Positions 36,158 to 44,572 of a stretch of DNA of 64,000 bases are shown here, one piece after another (positions within the stretch are counted from its first letter, which is position 1; each line of letters begins with the position of its first letter). The notes below the pieces were generated by a model. It was not told the DNA's origin, did no database searches, and was given only the letters and a program-made list of their open reading frames with translations. A program made the position numbers and the translations under genes. Origin of the DNA: Nocardia brasiliensis ATCC 700358 (GTDB lineage: Bacteria; Actinomycetota; Actinomycetes; Mycobacteriales; Mycobacteriaceae); NCBI RefSeq assembly GCF_000250675.2, contig NC_018681.1, forward strand, positions 1,674,001-1,738,000, in the 5' to 3' direction.

Positions 36158-37065
36158 CCACGGCGGCGCTCGCGCGTTCCACCGGCGTCCGTTCGGTACT
36201 GCTGGACGGTGCCGGAATCACACTGTCCGCCTTGCTGAGTCGGCCCGACGAAGCACCCCGTGCCACGATCGTGGCGCTGCACGGGGCCGGGATGAACGCG
36301 AGCTACTTCGACGGGCAAGCGGCGGCCGAGGTGTCGCTGTCGGCCCTCGGTGCCCGCCTGGGCTATTCGGTGCTCGCGGTGGACCGGCCGGGCTACGGGC
36401 GGTCCGCCGCACAACTGCCCGAGGGTCAGGCACAGGCGGCGCAGGTGCGCACACTACGGCACGCGCTCGCCGGGTTCGCGGCCGAGCACGACGTCGGCGC
36501 CGGCTTCTTCCTGCTCGCGCATTCCTTCGGCGGCATGGTCGCGCTGCGCCTCGCCACCGAAACGTTCGGCGCGGCCCGGCTGCTCGGGGTGGATATCTCG
36601 GGCTGCGGCCATCGGTACGCGTCGCGCCTGTTCCAGCTCGGTGACGCGCGCAGGCGGGCGCTGCGGGGCTGGGGACCGCCGCGGCTGTACCCGCCGGCGA
36701 CTTTCCGGACCAGCTCGACCATCGTCGCACCGACGCCCACGCTGGAACTGGCCGAGGCGGCCCGCTGGCCGATGGCGTTCCCGCGCTTGGCGGCCCGGGT
36801 CGCGGTGCCGGTCCGGTGCACCTTCGCCGAACACGAGGCACTGTGGCGGCACGACCCGAATACGTTGCGGGATATGGCCGCTCGCTTCACCGGTGCGCCA
36901 AAGGTGGCGGTGGAGCGGCAATCCGGAGCAGGCCACAACATCAGCTTGAGCTGGGCTGCTCGCTCCTATCACCTGCGCGCACTCGGATTCCTCGAGGACT
37001 GCCTGCACCCCGTCGGTGCGCCGGGGCCCGGCCGTCCGACGCCGTCGACATCTTCCGAACTATGA
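36154..37065 (+). CDS. Alpha/beta-hydrolase, tailoring enzyme of unknown reaction
   Basis: This 303-residue alpha/beta-hydrolase has the oxyanion segment LHGAGMNAS, the nucleophile Ser in LLAHSFGGM and His in SGAGHNIS. Its GTG start overlaps the oxygenase stop, and it runs up to the rmlA leader, so it belongs to the cluster. Possible roles are ester or lactone hydrolysis, or a non-hydrolytic cyclisation or decarboxylation. Nothing in the sequence decides between these. Confidence 0.8.
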   Translation: MTTAALARSTGVRSVLLDGAGITLSALLSRPDEAPRATIVALHGAGMNASYFDGQAAAEVSLSALGARLGYSVLAVDRPGYGRSAAQLPEGQAQAAQVRTLRHALAGFAAEHDVGAGFFLLAHSFGGMVALRLATETFGAARLLGVDISGCGHRYASRLFQLGDARRRALRGWGPPRLYPPATFRTSSTIVAPTPTLELAEAARWPMAFPRLAARVAVPVRCTFAEHEALWRHDPNTLRDMAARFTGAPKVAVERQSGAGHNISLSWAARSYHLRALGFLEDCLHPVGAPGPGRPTPSTSSEL

Positions 37066-37096
37066 AGCCGCACAAGCGATCCTGGAGGAGATGGCC

Positions 37097-37966
37097 GTGA
37101 AGGGGATAATCCTCGCCGGTGGCAGCGGCACCCGGCTGCAACCGGTCACCCTGGCGGTGTCGAAGCAGCTGCTACCAGTCTACGACAAGCCGATGATCTA
37201 CTACCCGCTCTCGGTGCTGATGCTGGCCGGCATCACCGATATCGAGATCATCGCCACCCCGGACGATCTGCCGCGCTTCCAGCAGCTGCTGGGCGACGGA
37301 TCGTCGCTCGGATTGTGCCTGACCTACGCCGAGCAGGACAAGCCACGCGGGCTCGCGGACGCGTTCCTGGTCTCCGAGCGGCACATCGGCAATGAACCGG
37401 TGGCATTGGTGCTGGGGGACAACATTTTTCACGGTCCCGGCTTCGTCGAGGTGCTGCAGCAGAGCAGCCAGGATGTCGACGGTTGCGTCCTGTTCGGCTA
37501 TCCGGTGCTCGACCCGCAACGCTACGGGGTCGCCGAGCTGGACGCCGACGGCCACCTGCTCGACCTGGTGGAGAAGCCGGCCCGGCCGCGGTCGAATCTC
37601 GCGGTCACCGGGCTGTACTTCTATCACAACGACGTCGTCGCCATCGCGAAGGATCTGCAGCCCTCCGCGCGCGGCGAATTGGAGATCACCGACGTCAACC
37701 GGACCTTCCTGGCGCAGGACCGAGCCCGCCTGGTGCCGCTCGGCCGCGGCTTCGTCTGGCTCGACGCGGGCACCCACGAGGCGTTGCTCGAGGCGGGTCA
37801 GTACGTCGAGATCATGGAGCGCCGCCAAGGCGTCCGGATCGCCTGCGTCGAGGAGATCGCGCTGCGCATGGGCTTCATCGACCAGGAGTCGTGCCACCGG
37901 CTCGGCAGGCAACTAGCGAAATCGCCTTACGGCCAATACGTCATGGACATCGCGGCCGCCGTGTGA
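37097..37966 (+). CDS. rmlA: Glucose-1-phosphate thymidylyltransferase
   Basis: This 289-residue nucleotidyltransferase makes dTDP-glucose, the first step of the deoxysugar branch. It starts KGIILAGGSGTRL, then KQLLPVYDKPMIYYPLS, LGDNIFHG and VEKPARPRSN, all characteristic of RmlA. The GTG at 37097 is preferred because GGAGGAG lies 6 nt upstream and the protein then begins exactly like other RmlA proteins; the ATG at 37091 sits on the ribosome binding site. The matching 4,6-dehydratase (RmlB) is not in this window. Confidence 0.95.
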   Translation: MKGIILAGGSGTRLQPVTLAVSKQLLPVYDKPMIYYPLSVLMLAGITDIEIIATPDDLPRFQQLLGDGSSLGLCLTYAEQDKPRGLADAFLVSERHIGNEPVALVLGDNIFHGPGFVEVLQQSSQDVDGCVLFGYPVLDPQRYGVAELDADGHLLDLVEKPARPRSNLAVTGLYFYHNDVVAIAKDLQPSARGELEITDVNRTFLAQDRARLVPLGRGFVWLDAGTHEALLEAGQYVEIMERRQGVRIACVEEIALRMGFIDQESCHRLGRQLAKSPYGQYVMDIAAAV

Positions 37967-38024
37967 GCGCGCCCGATCTCGCGATGTCCGTTCCGATCAC
38001 TCGAACTATCAAGGGAGCAAACTC

Positions 38025-39146
38025 ATGACCACCCGTGTATGGGACTACCTGCCCGAGTACGAAAAGGAGCGGGAGGACATCCTCGACGCGGTGCAGGCCG
38101 TGTTCGGATCGGGCCAGCTGATCCTCGGCGAGAGCGTGCGCGGTTTCGAACGGGAATTCGCCGCCTATCACGGGCTTGCGCACTGCACCGGCGTCGACAA
38201 CGGCACCAACGCACTGAAACTCGGCCTGGAAGCCCTCGGTGTCGGACCCGGTGACGAGGTGATCACCGTATCCAACACCGCGGCGCCCACCGTCGTCGCG
38301 ATCGTCGGCGCCGGTGCGACACCGGTTTTCGTCGACGTGCGAGCCGAGGATTTCCTCATGGACACCGATCAGGTGGCGGCCGCTATCACTCCGCGCACCA
38401 AAGCGATTGTGCCCGTGCATCTTTACGGACAGTGCGTGGACATGGCGCCGCTGCGGCGGCTGGCCGCCGAACACGGGCTGCAGATCCTGGAGGATTGTGC
38501 CCAGGCGCACGGCGCCCGGCACGGGGAGCAGCTGGCGGGCACCATGTCCGACGCCGCGGCGTTCTCCTTCTACCCGACCAAGGTGCTCGGCGCCTACGGC
38601 GACGGTGGTGCGGTGGTCACCGCCGATGCGAACATTCAGCGAAATCTGCAGCAGCTGCGCTACTACGGCATGGACAAGGTCTATTACGTGATGCGCACGC
38701 CGGGCCACAACTCCCGGCTCGACGAGGTGCAAGCCGAGATCCTGCGCCGCAAACTCGGCCGGCTCGACGACTACATCGCGGGCCGCAACACCGTGGCGCG
38801 GCGGTACGAACAGGGGCTCGGCGACCTCGCCGACTCGCACGGGTTGCTGCTGCCCGCCACGAATCCCGGCAATACCCACGTCTACTACGTCTACGTCGTG
38901 CGACACCCGAAGCGGGACGCGATCATCGAGGCGATGCGTGAGCACGACATCCTGCTCAACATCAGCTACCCGTGGCCGGTGCACACGATGACCGGATTCG
39001 AGCATCTGGGTTGGCGCGCCGGGCAACTGCCGGTCACCGAGGGGCTCGCGCAGGAGATCTTCTCGCTGCCGATGTATCCGGCGCTGAACGAGGCCGAGCA
39101 GGACCGCGTCATCGAGGTGTTGCGCACCGTCGTGGTGGGGTTGTGA
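38025..39146 (+). CDS. NDP-3-keto-hexose 3-aminotransferase (DegT/DnrJ/EryC1 family)
   Basis: This 373-residue PLP enzyme has the Schiff-base Lys186 in SFYPTKVLGAYGDGG, LEDCAQAHGA for the PLP ring and the N-terminal GVDNGTNAL. The family installs the amino group of sugars such as daunosamine (DnmJ) and desosamine (DesV). A 3-amination fits the 2,3-dehydratase encoded next, with which it overlaps (GTGA). AAGGGAG precedes the ATG. Confidence 0.92.
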   Translation: MTTRVWDYLPEYEKEREDILDAVQAVFGSGQLILGESVRGFEREFAAYHGLAHCTGVDNGTNALKLGLEALGVGPGDEVITVSNTAAPTVVAIVGAGATPVFVDVRAEDFLMDTDQVAAAITPRTKAIVPVHLYGQCVDMAPLRRLAAEHGLQILEDCAQAHGARHGEQLAGTMSDAAAFSFYPTKVLGAYGDGGAVVTADANIQRNLQQLRYYGMDKVYYVMRTPGHNSRLDEVQAEILRRKLGRLDDYIAGRNTVARRYEQGLGDLADSHGLLLPATNPGNTHVYYVYVVRHPKRDAIIEAMREHDILLNISYPWPVHTMTGFEHLGWRAGQLPVTEGLAQEIFSLPMYPALNEAEQDRVIEVLRTVVVGL

Positions 39147-40525
39147 GCGTGCGCTCCGTCCGGACCCGCTCCGACGAGGACCTGTCGGAGCGGCTCGCGT
39201 TGTCGGCCGCGGCCACCGAGGCCGGCGCGTGGCTGCGTACGGCGGACTTTCCGGCGTGGCTGGCCGAGCGGGCGGCCGCGAACCGATTCGAGGTGCGCCG
39301 CATACCGTTTCGCGAGATGGATGCCTGGTCCTTCGAGTCCGGCACCGGGAACATGCGGCACCGCACCGGGAAGTTCTTCAGCGTCGAGGGGCTCTCGGTG
39401 CAGGTGGACGAGGGGGCGGTGCGGTCGTGGCAGCAGCCGATCATCCTGCAACCCGAGGTCGGGATACTAGGCATCCTGGCCAAGGAATTCGACGGTGTGC
39501 TGCACTTTCTCATGCAGGCCAAGATGGAGCCGGGCAACCGGAACCTGCTCCAGCTCTCGCCGACGGTGCAGGCTACTCGAAGCAATTACACCGGCGTGCA
39601 TCGCGGGAGCAACGTCCGATACCTGTCCTACTTCGCCGATCTCGGCGCCGGGCGGGTGCTCGCCGACGTGCTCCAGTCCGAACACGGTGCCTGGTTCTAT
39701 CGCAAGTCGAACCGGAACATGCTGGTGGAGACCACCGATGAGGTCACGGTGCATCCGGACTTCTGCTGGCTGACCCTCGGCCAGATCGGCGCGCTGCTGC
39801 AAGCCGACAACGTGGTGAACATGGACTCGCGCACCGTGATCGCGACCTTCCCGATGAACGGAACCAGCGCTGTCGCACTGCGTTCGGATGCCGAGCTGCA
39901 ATCGTGGTTCACCGTCGAGCGCGCCAGGCGCGACGTGGAGATCTCGCTGATGCCGCTGGCCGACGTCGAGGGCTGGCACCGGGGCGAAACCCATATCGGC
40001 CGGGCCGACGACCGGTTCTTCCGGCTCATCGCGGTCGAGGTGGAGGCGGGCAGCCGGGAGGTCACCTCCTGGACCCAGCCGCTGTTCGAGCCGCACGGCC
40101 AAGGTATCGCGGCCTTCGTGTTCCGCCGGATCGACGGCCTGCCACACCTTTTGGTGCAGGCGAAGGTCGAGGCGGGCTTCCTCGACACGGTCGAGCTGGC
40201 GCCGACCGTGCAGTGCGTGCCTGCCAACTGGGACCAACGCCCGCCGTTCCTGGACGTGGTTCGCGACGCGGGTCCGGACCAGATCCGTTACGACGTAGTG
40301 CATTCCGAGGAGGGGGGCCGGTTCCTCAATGCGGAGAGCCGCTACATGTTCGTCGAGGCGGATCTGCCGCTGGAGGTGCCGCGCAACTACTGCTGGGCCA
40401 CCCCCGCGCAGTTGAATTGGCTCGCGGGCCACGGTCATTACCTCAACGTGCAGGCCAGGACGCTGCTGTCCTGCCTGAACGCGGGGGCCGTATCGCTGAA
40501 TCAGGATTTCGCACACCATGGTTGA
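39143..40525 (+). CDS. NDP-hexose 2,3-dehydratase
   Basis: This 460-residue protein is built from two homologous halves. Both contain the pattern FLMQAK/LLVQAKVEAG followed by LSPTVQ/LAPTVQ, which I recognise from TylCVI/DnmT-type NDP-4-keto-6-deoxyhexose 2,3-dehydratases. The reaction removes the C2 hydroxyl and yields the 3-keto sugar that the aminotransferase uses. The GTG start overlaps the aminotransferase stop and the end overlaps the SnoaL-like gene. Confidence 0.92.
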   Translation: MSVRSVRTRSDEDLSERLALSAAATEAGAWLRTADFPAWLAERAAANRFEVRRIPFREMDAWSFESGTGNMRHRTGKFFSVEGLSVQVDEGAVRSWQQPIILQPEVGILGILAKEFDGVLHFLMQAKMEPGNRNLLQLSPTVQATRSNYTGVHRGSNVRYLSYFADLGAGRVLADVLQSEHGAWFYRKSNRNMLVETTDEVTVHPDFCWLTLGQIGALLQADNVVNMDSRTVIATFPMNGTSAVALRSDAELQSWFTVERARRDVEISLMPLADVEGWHRGETHIGRADDRFFRLIAVEVEAGSREVTSWTQPLFEPHGQGIAAFVFRRIDGLPHLLVQAKVEAGFLDTVELAPTVQCVPANWDQRPPFLDVVRDAGPDQIRYDVVHSEEGGRFLNAESRYMFVEADLPLEVPRNYCWATPAQLNWLAGHGHYLNVQARTLLSCLNAGAVSLNQDFAHHG

Positions 40526-40949
40526 TGTTCAACAGCGTCTGCACGCTTTCCTCGACAAGGCCGAGCTGGTCGAGCTCTTCGACCGCTACGTGCACCACCT
40601 CGACTTCGACCGGGACAACGACGCATGGCTCGGTGCGGTGTTCACCGACGACGCCGAACTCGTCTTCCCGCAGGGCACTTTTCGCGGCATGGCTGAACTG
40701 CGCGAGTTCCAGCGCATGGCGTACGAGAAGTTTCCGCGGTCGCACCACCTCGGCGGCAACCACCGGGTGGTGTGCGACGGCGACACCGCCACGGTGACGG
40801 CACATCTCACCGCGGTGCACATCGGGCCGGCCGCGGGTCCGGCCGGACACACCTCGTTCGGCGGCTTCGGCACGGCCGCCGCGGTGCGCACCGCGGCGGG
40901 GTGGCGGATGCGCCGCTTCACCTTCACCTCGGCATGGAGCCGGCCGTAG
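40518..40949 (+). CDS. SnoaL/NTF2-like fold protein, likely polyketide tailoring
   Basis: This 143-residue alpha+beta-barrel protein matches the SnoaL_4/NTF2-like group (ELFDRYVHHLDFD, then DDAELVFPQGTFRG and HHLGGNHRVV). Relatives in aromatic polyketide clusters act as cyclases or hydroxylation partners, and others are of unknown function. It overlaps the 2,3-dehydratase by 8 nt and is the last gene of the plus-strand operon. The exact reaction is not deducible. Confidence 0.75.
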   Translation: MVDVQQRLHAFLDKAELVELFDRYVHHLDFDRDNDAWLGAVFTDDAELVFPQGTFRGMAELREFQRMAYEKFPRSHHLGGNHRVVCDGDTATVTAHLTAVHIGPAAGPAGHTSFGGFGTAAAVRTAAGWRMRRFTFTSAWSRP

Positions 40950-40954
40950 CCGGG

Positions 40955-41686
40955 CTACGCGTGCTGTGCGTCGTATCGGTGTCCGATGAAGCGGAAGCCG
41001 ATACCACGCACGGTGACGATCCACTCGCTCGTGCCCAGCTTCTTGCGGAGGCTGTTGATATGGGTGTCCACGGTCCGGCTCGACAGCGTGCCTTCCCAGA
41101 TCTCCTCGGTGATGGTGCTGCGCTCGATGACCTTGCCCGGGTTGGAGGCGAGCAGGTACAGCAGGTCGAATTCCTTTCTCGTCGTCTTGACGAGATCACC
41201 GGCCAATTCGACACGTCGGGCATCGGCGTCGACGGACAGCGGGCCGTGCCGGATCGAGGTCGAGGTGACCGGCGTGGGCGCCATACATTCATCGGGCACG
41301 AATCGGCGCAATACCGCTTGGATCCGCGCGATCAATTCTCGCGCTCCGTAGGGTTTGGTGATGTAGTCGTCCGCACCGGAACGCAATCCGAGCACGCGAT
41401 CGAGGACCGAATCCCGGGCGGTCACGATGATGATCGGGACGGCGCTGGTATCCCGGATGGCGCGGCAGACCTCGATACCGTCGAGATCGGACAGATCGAC
41501 GTCGAGCAGCACCAGATCGGCGTTGTGGTAACACTCCAGCGCGCTGCCCGCGGTATCGACCGCGGTCACCGTGTAACCGTGCCGAACCAGGCGCTCGGTC
41601 AGCGACCGCCGCTCCGCCTCGTTGCTTTCCACCAATAGAATGTGGCGATTCGCCGACCGGTCGGCGTCGAAACTTTGTAGCTCCAT
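40955..41686 (-). CDS. OmpR/PhoB-type response regulator, orphan
   Basis: This 243-residue protein has a receiver domain (1-120) and a winged-helix DNA-binding domain (about 145-235: LTTRKEFDLLYLLASNPG-like segment, SSRTVDTHINSLRKKLG, VRGIGFRF). The phospho-acceptor Asp62 (VLLDVDLSDLDG), Thr and Lys are present, but the usual acidic pair is Glu20-Ser21 instead of Asp-Asp, so metal binding may be impaired. No sensor kinase is adjacent. It is divergent from a second regulator and converges on the polyketide operon. The ATG at 41686 follows GGGGGA. Confidence 0.85.
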   Translation of the reverse strand: MELQSFDADRSANRHILLVESNEAERRSLTERLVRHGYTVTAVDTAGSALECYHNADLVLLDVDLSDLDGIEVCRAIRDTSAVPIIIVTARDSVLDRVLGLRSGADDYITKPYGARELIARIQAVLRRFVPDECMAPTPVTSTSIRHGPLSVDADARRVELAGDLVKTTRKEFDLLYLLASNPGKVIERSTITEEIWEGTLSSRTVDTHINSLRKKLGTSEWIVTVRGIGFRFIGHRYDAQHA

Positions 41687-42292
41687 AATCCCCCGATACA
41701 TCACAGCTCGTACTGCAGATTGCGGTGGGTGAGCGCATTGCGCCGACGGACGCGCCGTCGGGCTCGGCTGCACAGTTCTTGTGGAATTACTTGTCGCGCT
41801 GGGTTTTCCCGGCCGGGTGGCACGACGTGTGCTCCGTGGCCGGAATGTAATACGCGATAGCCGGGCTGCTCGACGCTGGGCAGCTGGGCTGGGGTAGCCT
41901 GACAATTGTCGAATTACGTTGTGGCAGTGTTGATTTGGCAGTGCCCTCCGTTCGCTCCATGATGCCCGGAGATCCTATCAGATGGGATGATCCGAGGTCT
42001 TCGTATTGTCATGTGACGCAACGTATGTCGATATACGCGCAGGATTACCGCGCGTCGCGGATAGTAGATGACAAGCTATTGGTCCAGCTTTCGAACAATA
42101 CGAACTAAACTTGTCAGTCCGCGTATCTCGTAGTGGTGCCCACACTTTCGTGGTCAGGCTCGGACCTAACCCCTGTGGTACTGTCGGCCTTGCCGTCGGG
42201 CGGCGACCTCCGGTCCGACGGACGTCCCAGGTGGGACGCGGTTTTATCGGTCGCCGTGCTCCAATGCGGGAAAGTTTGGGGGGTATTTCGAC
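41687..42292. other. Divergent regulatory region between two OmpR-type genes
   Basis: This 600-bp non-coding region contains GACAATTGTC (41901-41910), the inverted pair GTCATGTGAC (42008-42017), GTCGCGGATAGT (42054-42065), TGACAAGCTATT (42069-42080) and TTGTCA followed by CAGTCCGCGT (42111-42124). The last three elements also occur at 16.2-16.3 kb upstream of the isonitrile operon. No gene is supported in it. Confidence 0.6.
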
Positions 42293-43075
42293 GTGCAGTC
42301 CGGACAACGGAAGTCGACACAGGGTCCGATTACTCACCAGGGTGAGCGAAGTACGGGCGCGATGACGAGGTGGTCTGTTGGGCAACGAATCCTGATTGTC
42401 GACGGTAACCCGGCATCGCGGGCGGAACTTGCCAAATATATGACCCGGCATGGCTACGAAGTTGCGGAGGCCGATTCCGGTCTGGCGGCGGTGGACGCGT
42501 GTACCGCTTATGACCTGGTTATCGTGAGTCTCGAACTGCCGGATATGGATGGTCTTTATGTATGCCGGAGTGTCGCCGAGTGCGGCGTACCGATAATCGT
42601 CACCGCGGAACGGAAGTCCGAACTGGATTGCGTGCTCGCATTGCAGGCCGGGGCGGACGACTACATCGCCAAGCCCTATCACTTCCGTGAACTCGCGGCC
42701 CGGGTCGAGGCGCTGATGTGGCGCCGGTCGGCCCGGGTGCGCCGGGCCGAACCCGCGCTCGAGCACGGACCGCTGCGCATCGACGCGCTGGCCCGCGAGG
42801 TCACCGTGTTCGGCCGCCGGATCGCGCTCACCCGCAAGGAGTTCGACCTGCTGGTCCTGCTGGCGGAGAACAGCGGCCGGGTGGTGCCGCGGGCCGAGAT
42901 CATGCGCGCGGTGTGGGGCCACAACTGGTCGCGCCGCACCGCCGATACGCACGTCAGCAGCCTGCGCGCCAAGCTCGGCGCCAGCGAGTGGATCATCTCG
43001 GTGCGCGGCGTCGGCTTCAAACTCGTCAGCGACGCCTACCCCGCCGCGCACCACCCGATGGTCGATACGGGCTGA
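42293..43075 (+). CDS. Atypical OmpR-type regulator lacking the phospho-acceptor Asp (JadR1-like)
   Basis: This 260-residue protein (GTG 42293; an in-frame ATG at 42362 would give 237) has a receiver-like domain and a C-terminal winged helix (RKEFDLLVLLAEN, SRRTADTHVSSLRAKLG, VRGVGFKL). In the receiver the phospho-site reads VIVSLELPDMDG, with Ser79 where Asp is expected, and the acidic pair is Asp-Gly. Thr and Lys switch residues remain. Such atypical regulators, for example JadR1 of jadomycin, are controlled by ligand rather than phosphorylation. It is probably the pathway activator of the polyketide cluster. Confidence 0.85.
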   Translation: MQSGQRKSTQGPITHQGERSTGAMTRWSVGQRILIVDGNPASRAELAKYMTRHGYEVAEADSGLAAVDACTAYDLVIVSLELPDMDGLYVCRSVAECGVPIIVTAERKSELDCVLALQAGADDYIAKPYHFRELAARVEALMWRRSARVRRAEPALEHGPLRIDALAREVTVFGRRIALTRKEFDLLVLLAENSGRVVPRAEIMRAVWGHNWSRRTADTHVSSLRAKLGASEWIISVRGVGFKLVSDAYPAAHHPMVDTG

Positions 43076-43107
43076 CGGCGCGCTGCCTCGCCTGGTCATC
43101 GGGGGTG

Positions 43108-43791
43108 TTACTTCTGCCCGCGCTTGAAGCTGTCGGTCAGTCGTGGGACGCCCTCGGTGGTGACCACGTCGACCGACGCTTTGACGTTCCGGTTCTCCAT
43201 CACCTCGCGCAACAGCGCGTCCGCCAGGTCGGCGCGTGCGGTGTAGCGGCCGGGGATCCCGGACGGGCCGATCGTGTAGTCGGTGACCCGGTCGGCGTCG
43301 AAGAGGCCCGAGGCGCGCACGATCGTCCAGTCCAGGCCGCTGTTCTTGACGATGTCCTCCATCCGGCCCATGTCGAAGTAGGCGGTGCGGCCCAGGGTGA
43401 GCAGGATGGGCAGCAGGACCGTGCGGAAGAGGAACGTCTCGCCCGGCGCGGCCTTACCCGCGACGCAGACGGAGCTGACGCACACCAGGCGGCGGACACC
43501 ATGGGTCCGCATGGCGGGCAGGATATTTCCCAGACCGTCGGAGAAAATCGATACCGGCTTCATCGTGTATTTACCGCCGAGAATGGAAATCACCGCATCC
43601 TGGCCGGCCACCGCGTTCTTCACGGATTCGGCCTCGAGTGCGTCCACCTGGACGACTCGCAAATTCGGTGCGGTGAGCGGGAATTCGCCGGGACGGCGGA
43701 CCGCGGCGGTCACTTCATAACCCTTGTCTATGGCCTGCTGGATGACCTGTAGTCCGGTCGGCCCGCTGGCACCGAATACAACAAACCTCAT
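43108..43791 (-). CDS. NAD(P)-binding atypical SDR / NmrA-like oxidoreductase
   Basis: This 227-residue Rossmann protein has an N-terminal VVFGASGPTGLQV nucleotide motif, VTAAVRRPGEF as the NADP-specificity loop and VCVSSVCVAG. It resembles biliverdin-reductase-B/NmrA-like proteins of diverse redox or sensor roles. GGGAGAAG precedes the ATG. It lies 26 bp downstream of the TetR gene on the same strand, so it probably belongs to that regulon rather than to the polyketide pathway. Confidence 0.78.
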   Translation of the reverse strand: MRFVVFGASGPTGLQVIQQAIDKGYEVTAAVRRPGEFPLTAPNLRVVQVDALEAESVKNAVAGQDAVISILGGKYTMKPVSIFSDGLGNILPAMRTHGVRRLVCVSSVCVAGKAAPGETFLFRTVLLPILLTLGRTAYFDMGRMEDIVKNSGLDWTIVRASGLFDADRVTDYTIGPSGIPGRYTARADLADALLREVMENRNVKASVDVVTTEGVPRLTDSFKRGQK

Positions 43792-43817
43792 CTTGCTTCT
43801 CCCACCGGCTGATACAG

Positions 43818-44462
43818 CTAATTGTCAGTTTTCTCGGTCGCGCCTTGCGGTCGCGCGCTCGCATATCCCGTGAGCAACGGGATGACCAGGGAATCGATCA
43901 CCCGCTCGAAATATGCGCCCTCCATTGGTTCTTCCTTGTCGAGCAGGCGATAGAAGATCATCGCGGGCACGACGTCGGCGATGAGTTCGGTATCGGCTCC
44001 CGCCGCGATCTCGCCGCGTTCACACGCCCGATCCACAATGGCGGCGTAGGCCGCCCGGCGTGGCTGCGAGATGACCCGTTCGACGGTTTCGCGCAATTGC
44101 TTGTCGCGTTTGATCGCCGAAGCGATCGCGGACAGGATCGAATCCCGTTGGCTGCTCGGGTCGAGATACATGGCGCCCACGGCGATCAGATCCGAACGCA
44201 GGCTGCCGGTGTCGGGCAGCGGCTCGTCCCAGCTCAGCGCCTGGATCGCGTCGCGGACCAGTTCCGACTTGTCCTTCCAGCGTCGATACACGGTGGCCCG
44301 CCCCGCGCCGGCTCGGGCCGCGACGGCGTCCATGGTGAGCCGGTCGTAGCCGACCTCGGGCAGGATTTCGCTGACGGCAGCCAGCAGTGCGCGATCGCGA
44401 TCCGGATCCCGGGGCCTACCACCGGGTTTCGCCTTGGGTTCGCCGCTCTGTTGTGTCGACAC
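43818..44462 (-). CDS. TetR-family transcriptional repressor
   Basis: This 214-residue protein has an N-terminal TetR helix-turn-helix (LTMDAVAARAGAGRATVYRRW) after a Gly/Pro/basic leader, and a C-terminal TetR_C_11-like ligand domain. The GTG start at 44462 is next to two dyads (44488-44509, 44526-44546) shared with the divergent oxidase promoter, so it probably represses itself and that gene. Confidence 0.88.
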   Translation of the reverse strand: MSTQQSGEPKAKPGGRPRDPDRDRALLAAVSEILPEVGYDRLTMDAVAARAGAGRATVYRRWKDKSELVRDAIQALSWDEPLPDTGSLRSDLIAVGAMYLDPSSQRDSILSAIASAIKRDKQLRETVERVISQPRRAAYAAIVDRACERGEIAAGADTELIADVVPAMIFYRLLDKEEPMEGAYFERVIDSLVIPLLTGYASARPQGATEKTDN

Positions 44463-44487
44463 ACCGACAGAGTAGCGGTGTGGGAGT

Positions 44488-44546
44488 TACGAAACAAGCG
44501 TGTTCTGTATCGCATCTCCAATTATGAAACGAGTGCGTATCGTTTC
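44488..44546. promoter_or_regulatory. Two TetR-type operators in the tetR/oxidase divergent promoter
   Basis: GAAACGA (44526-44532) and TCGTTTC (44540-44546) form a perfect 7-bp dyad with a 7-bp spacer. A related imperfect dyad, TACGAAACA...TGTTCTGTA, lies at 44488-44509. Both share the GAAAC half site and fall between the divergent TetR and oxidase starts. Confidence 0.6.
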
Positions 44547-44572
44547 GTAATGAACCTCGTGGAAGGAATGGA

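Noticed and set aside
26108..37966. Plain dTDP-rhamnose pathway
   Set aside because: A 2,3-dehydratase and a 3-aminotransferase are present and RmlD is replaced by a 4-ketoreductase, which points to a 2-deoxy-3-amino sugar.
40955..43075. Ordinary two-component system
   Set aside because: No histidine kinase is adjacent, and the second regulator lacks the phospho-acceptor Asp.
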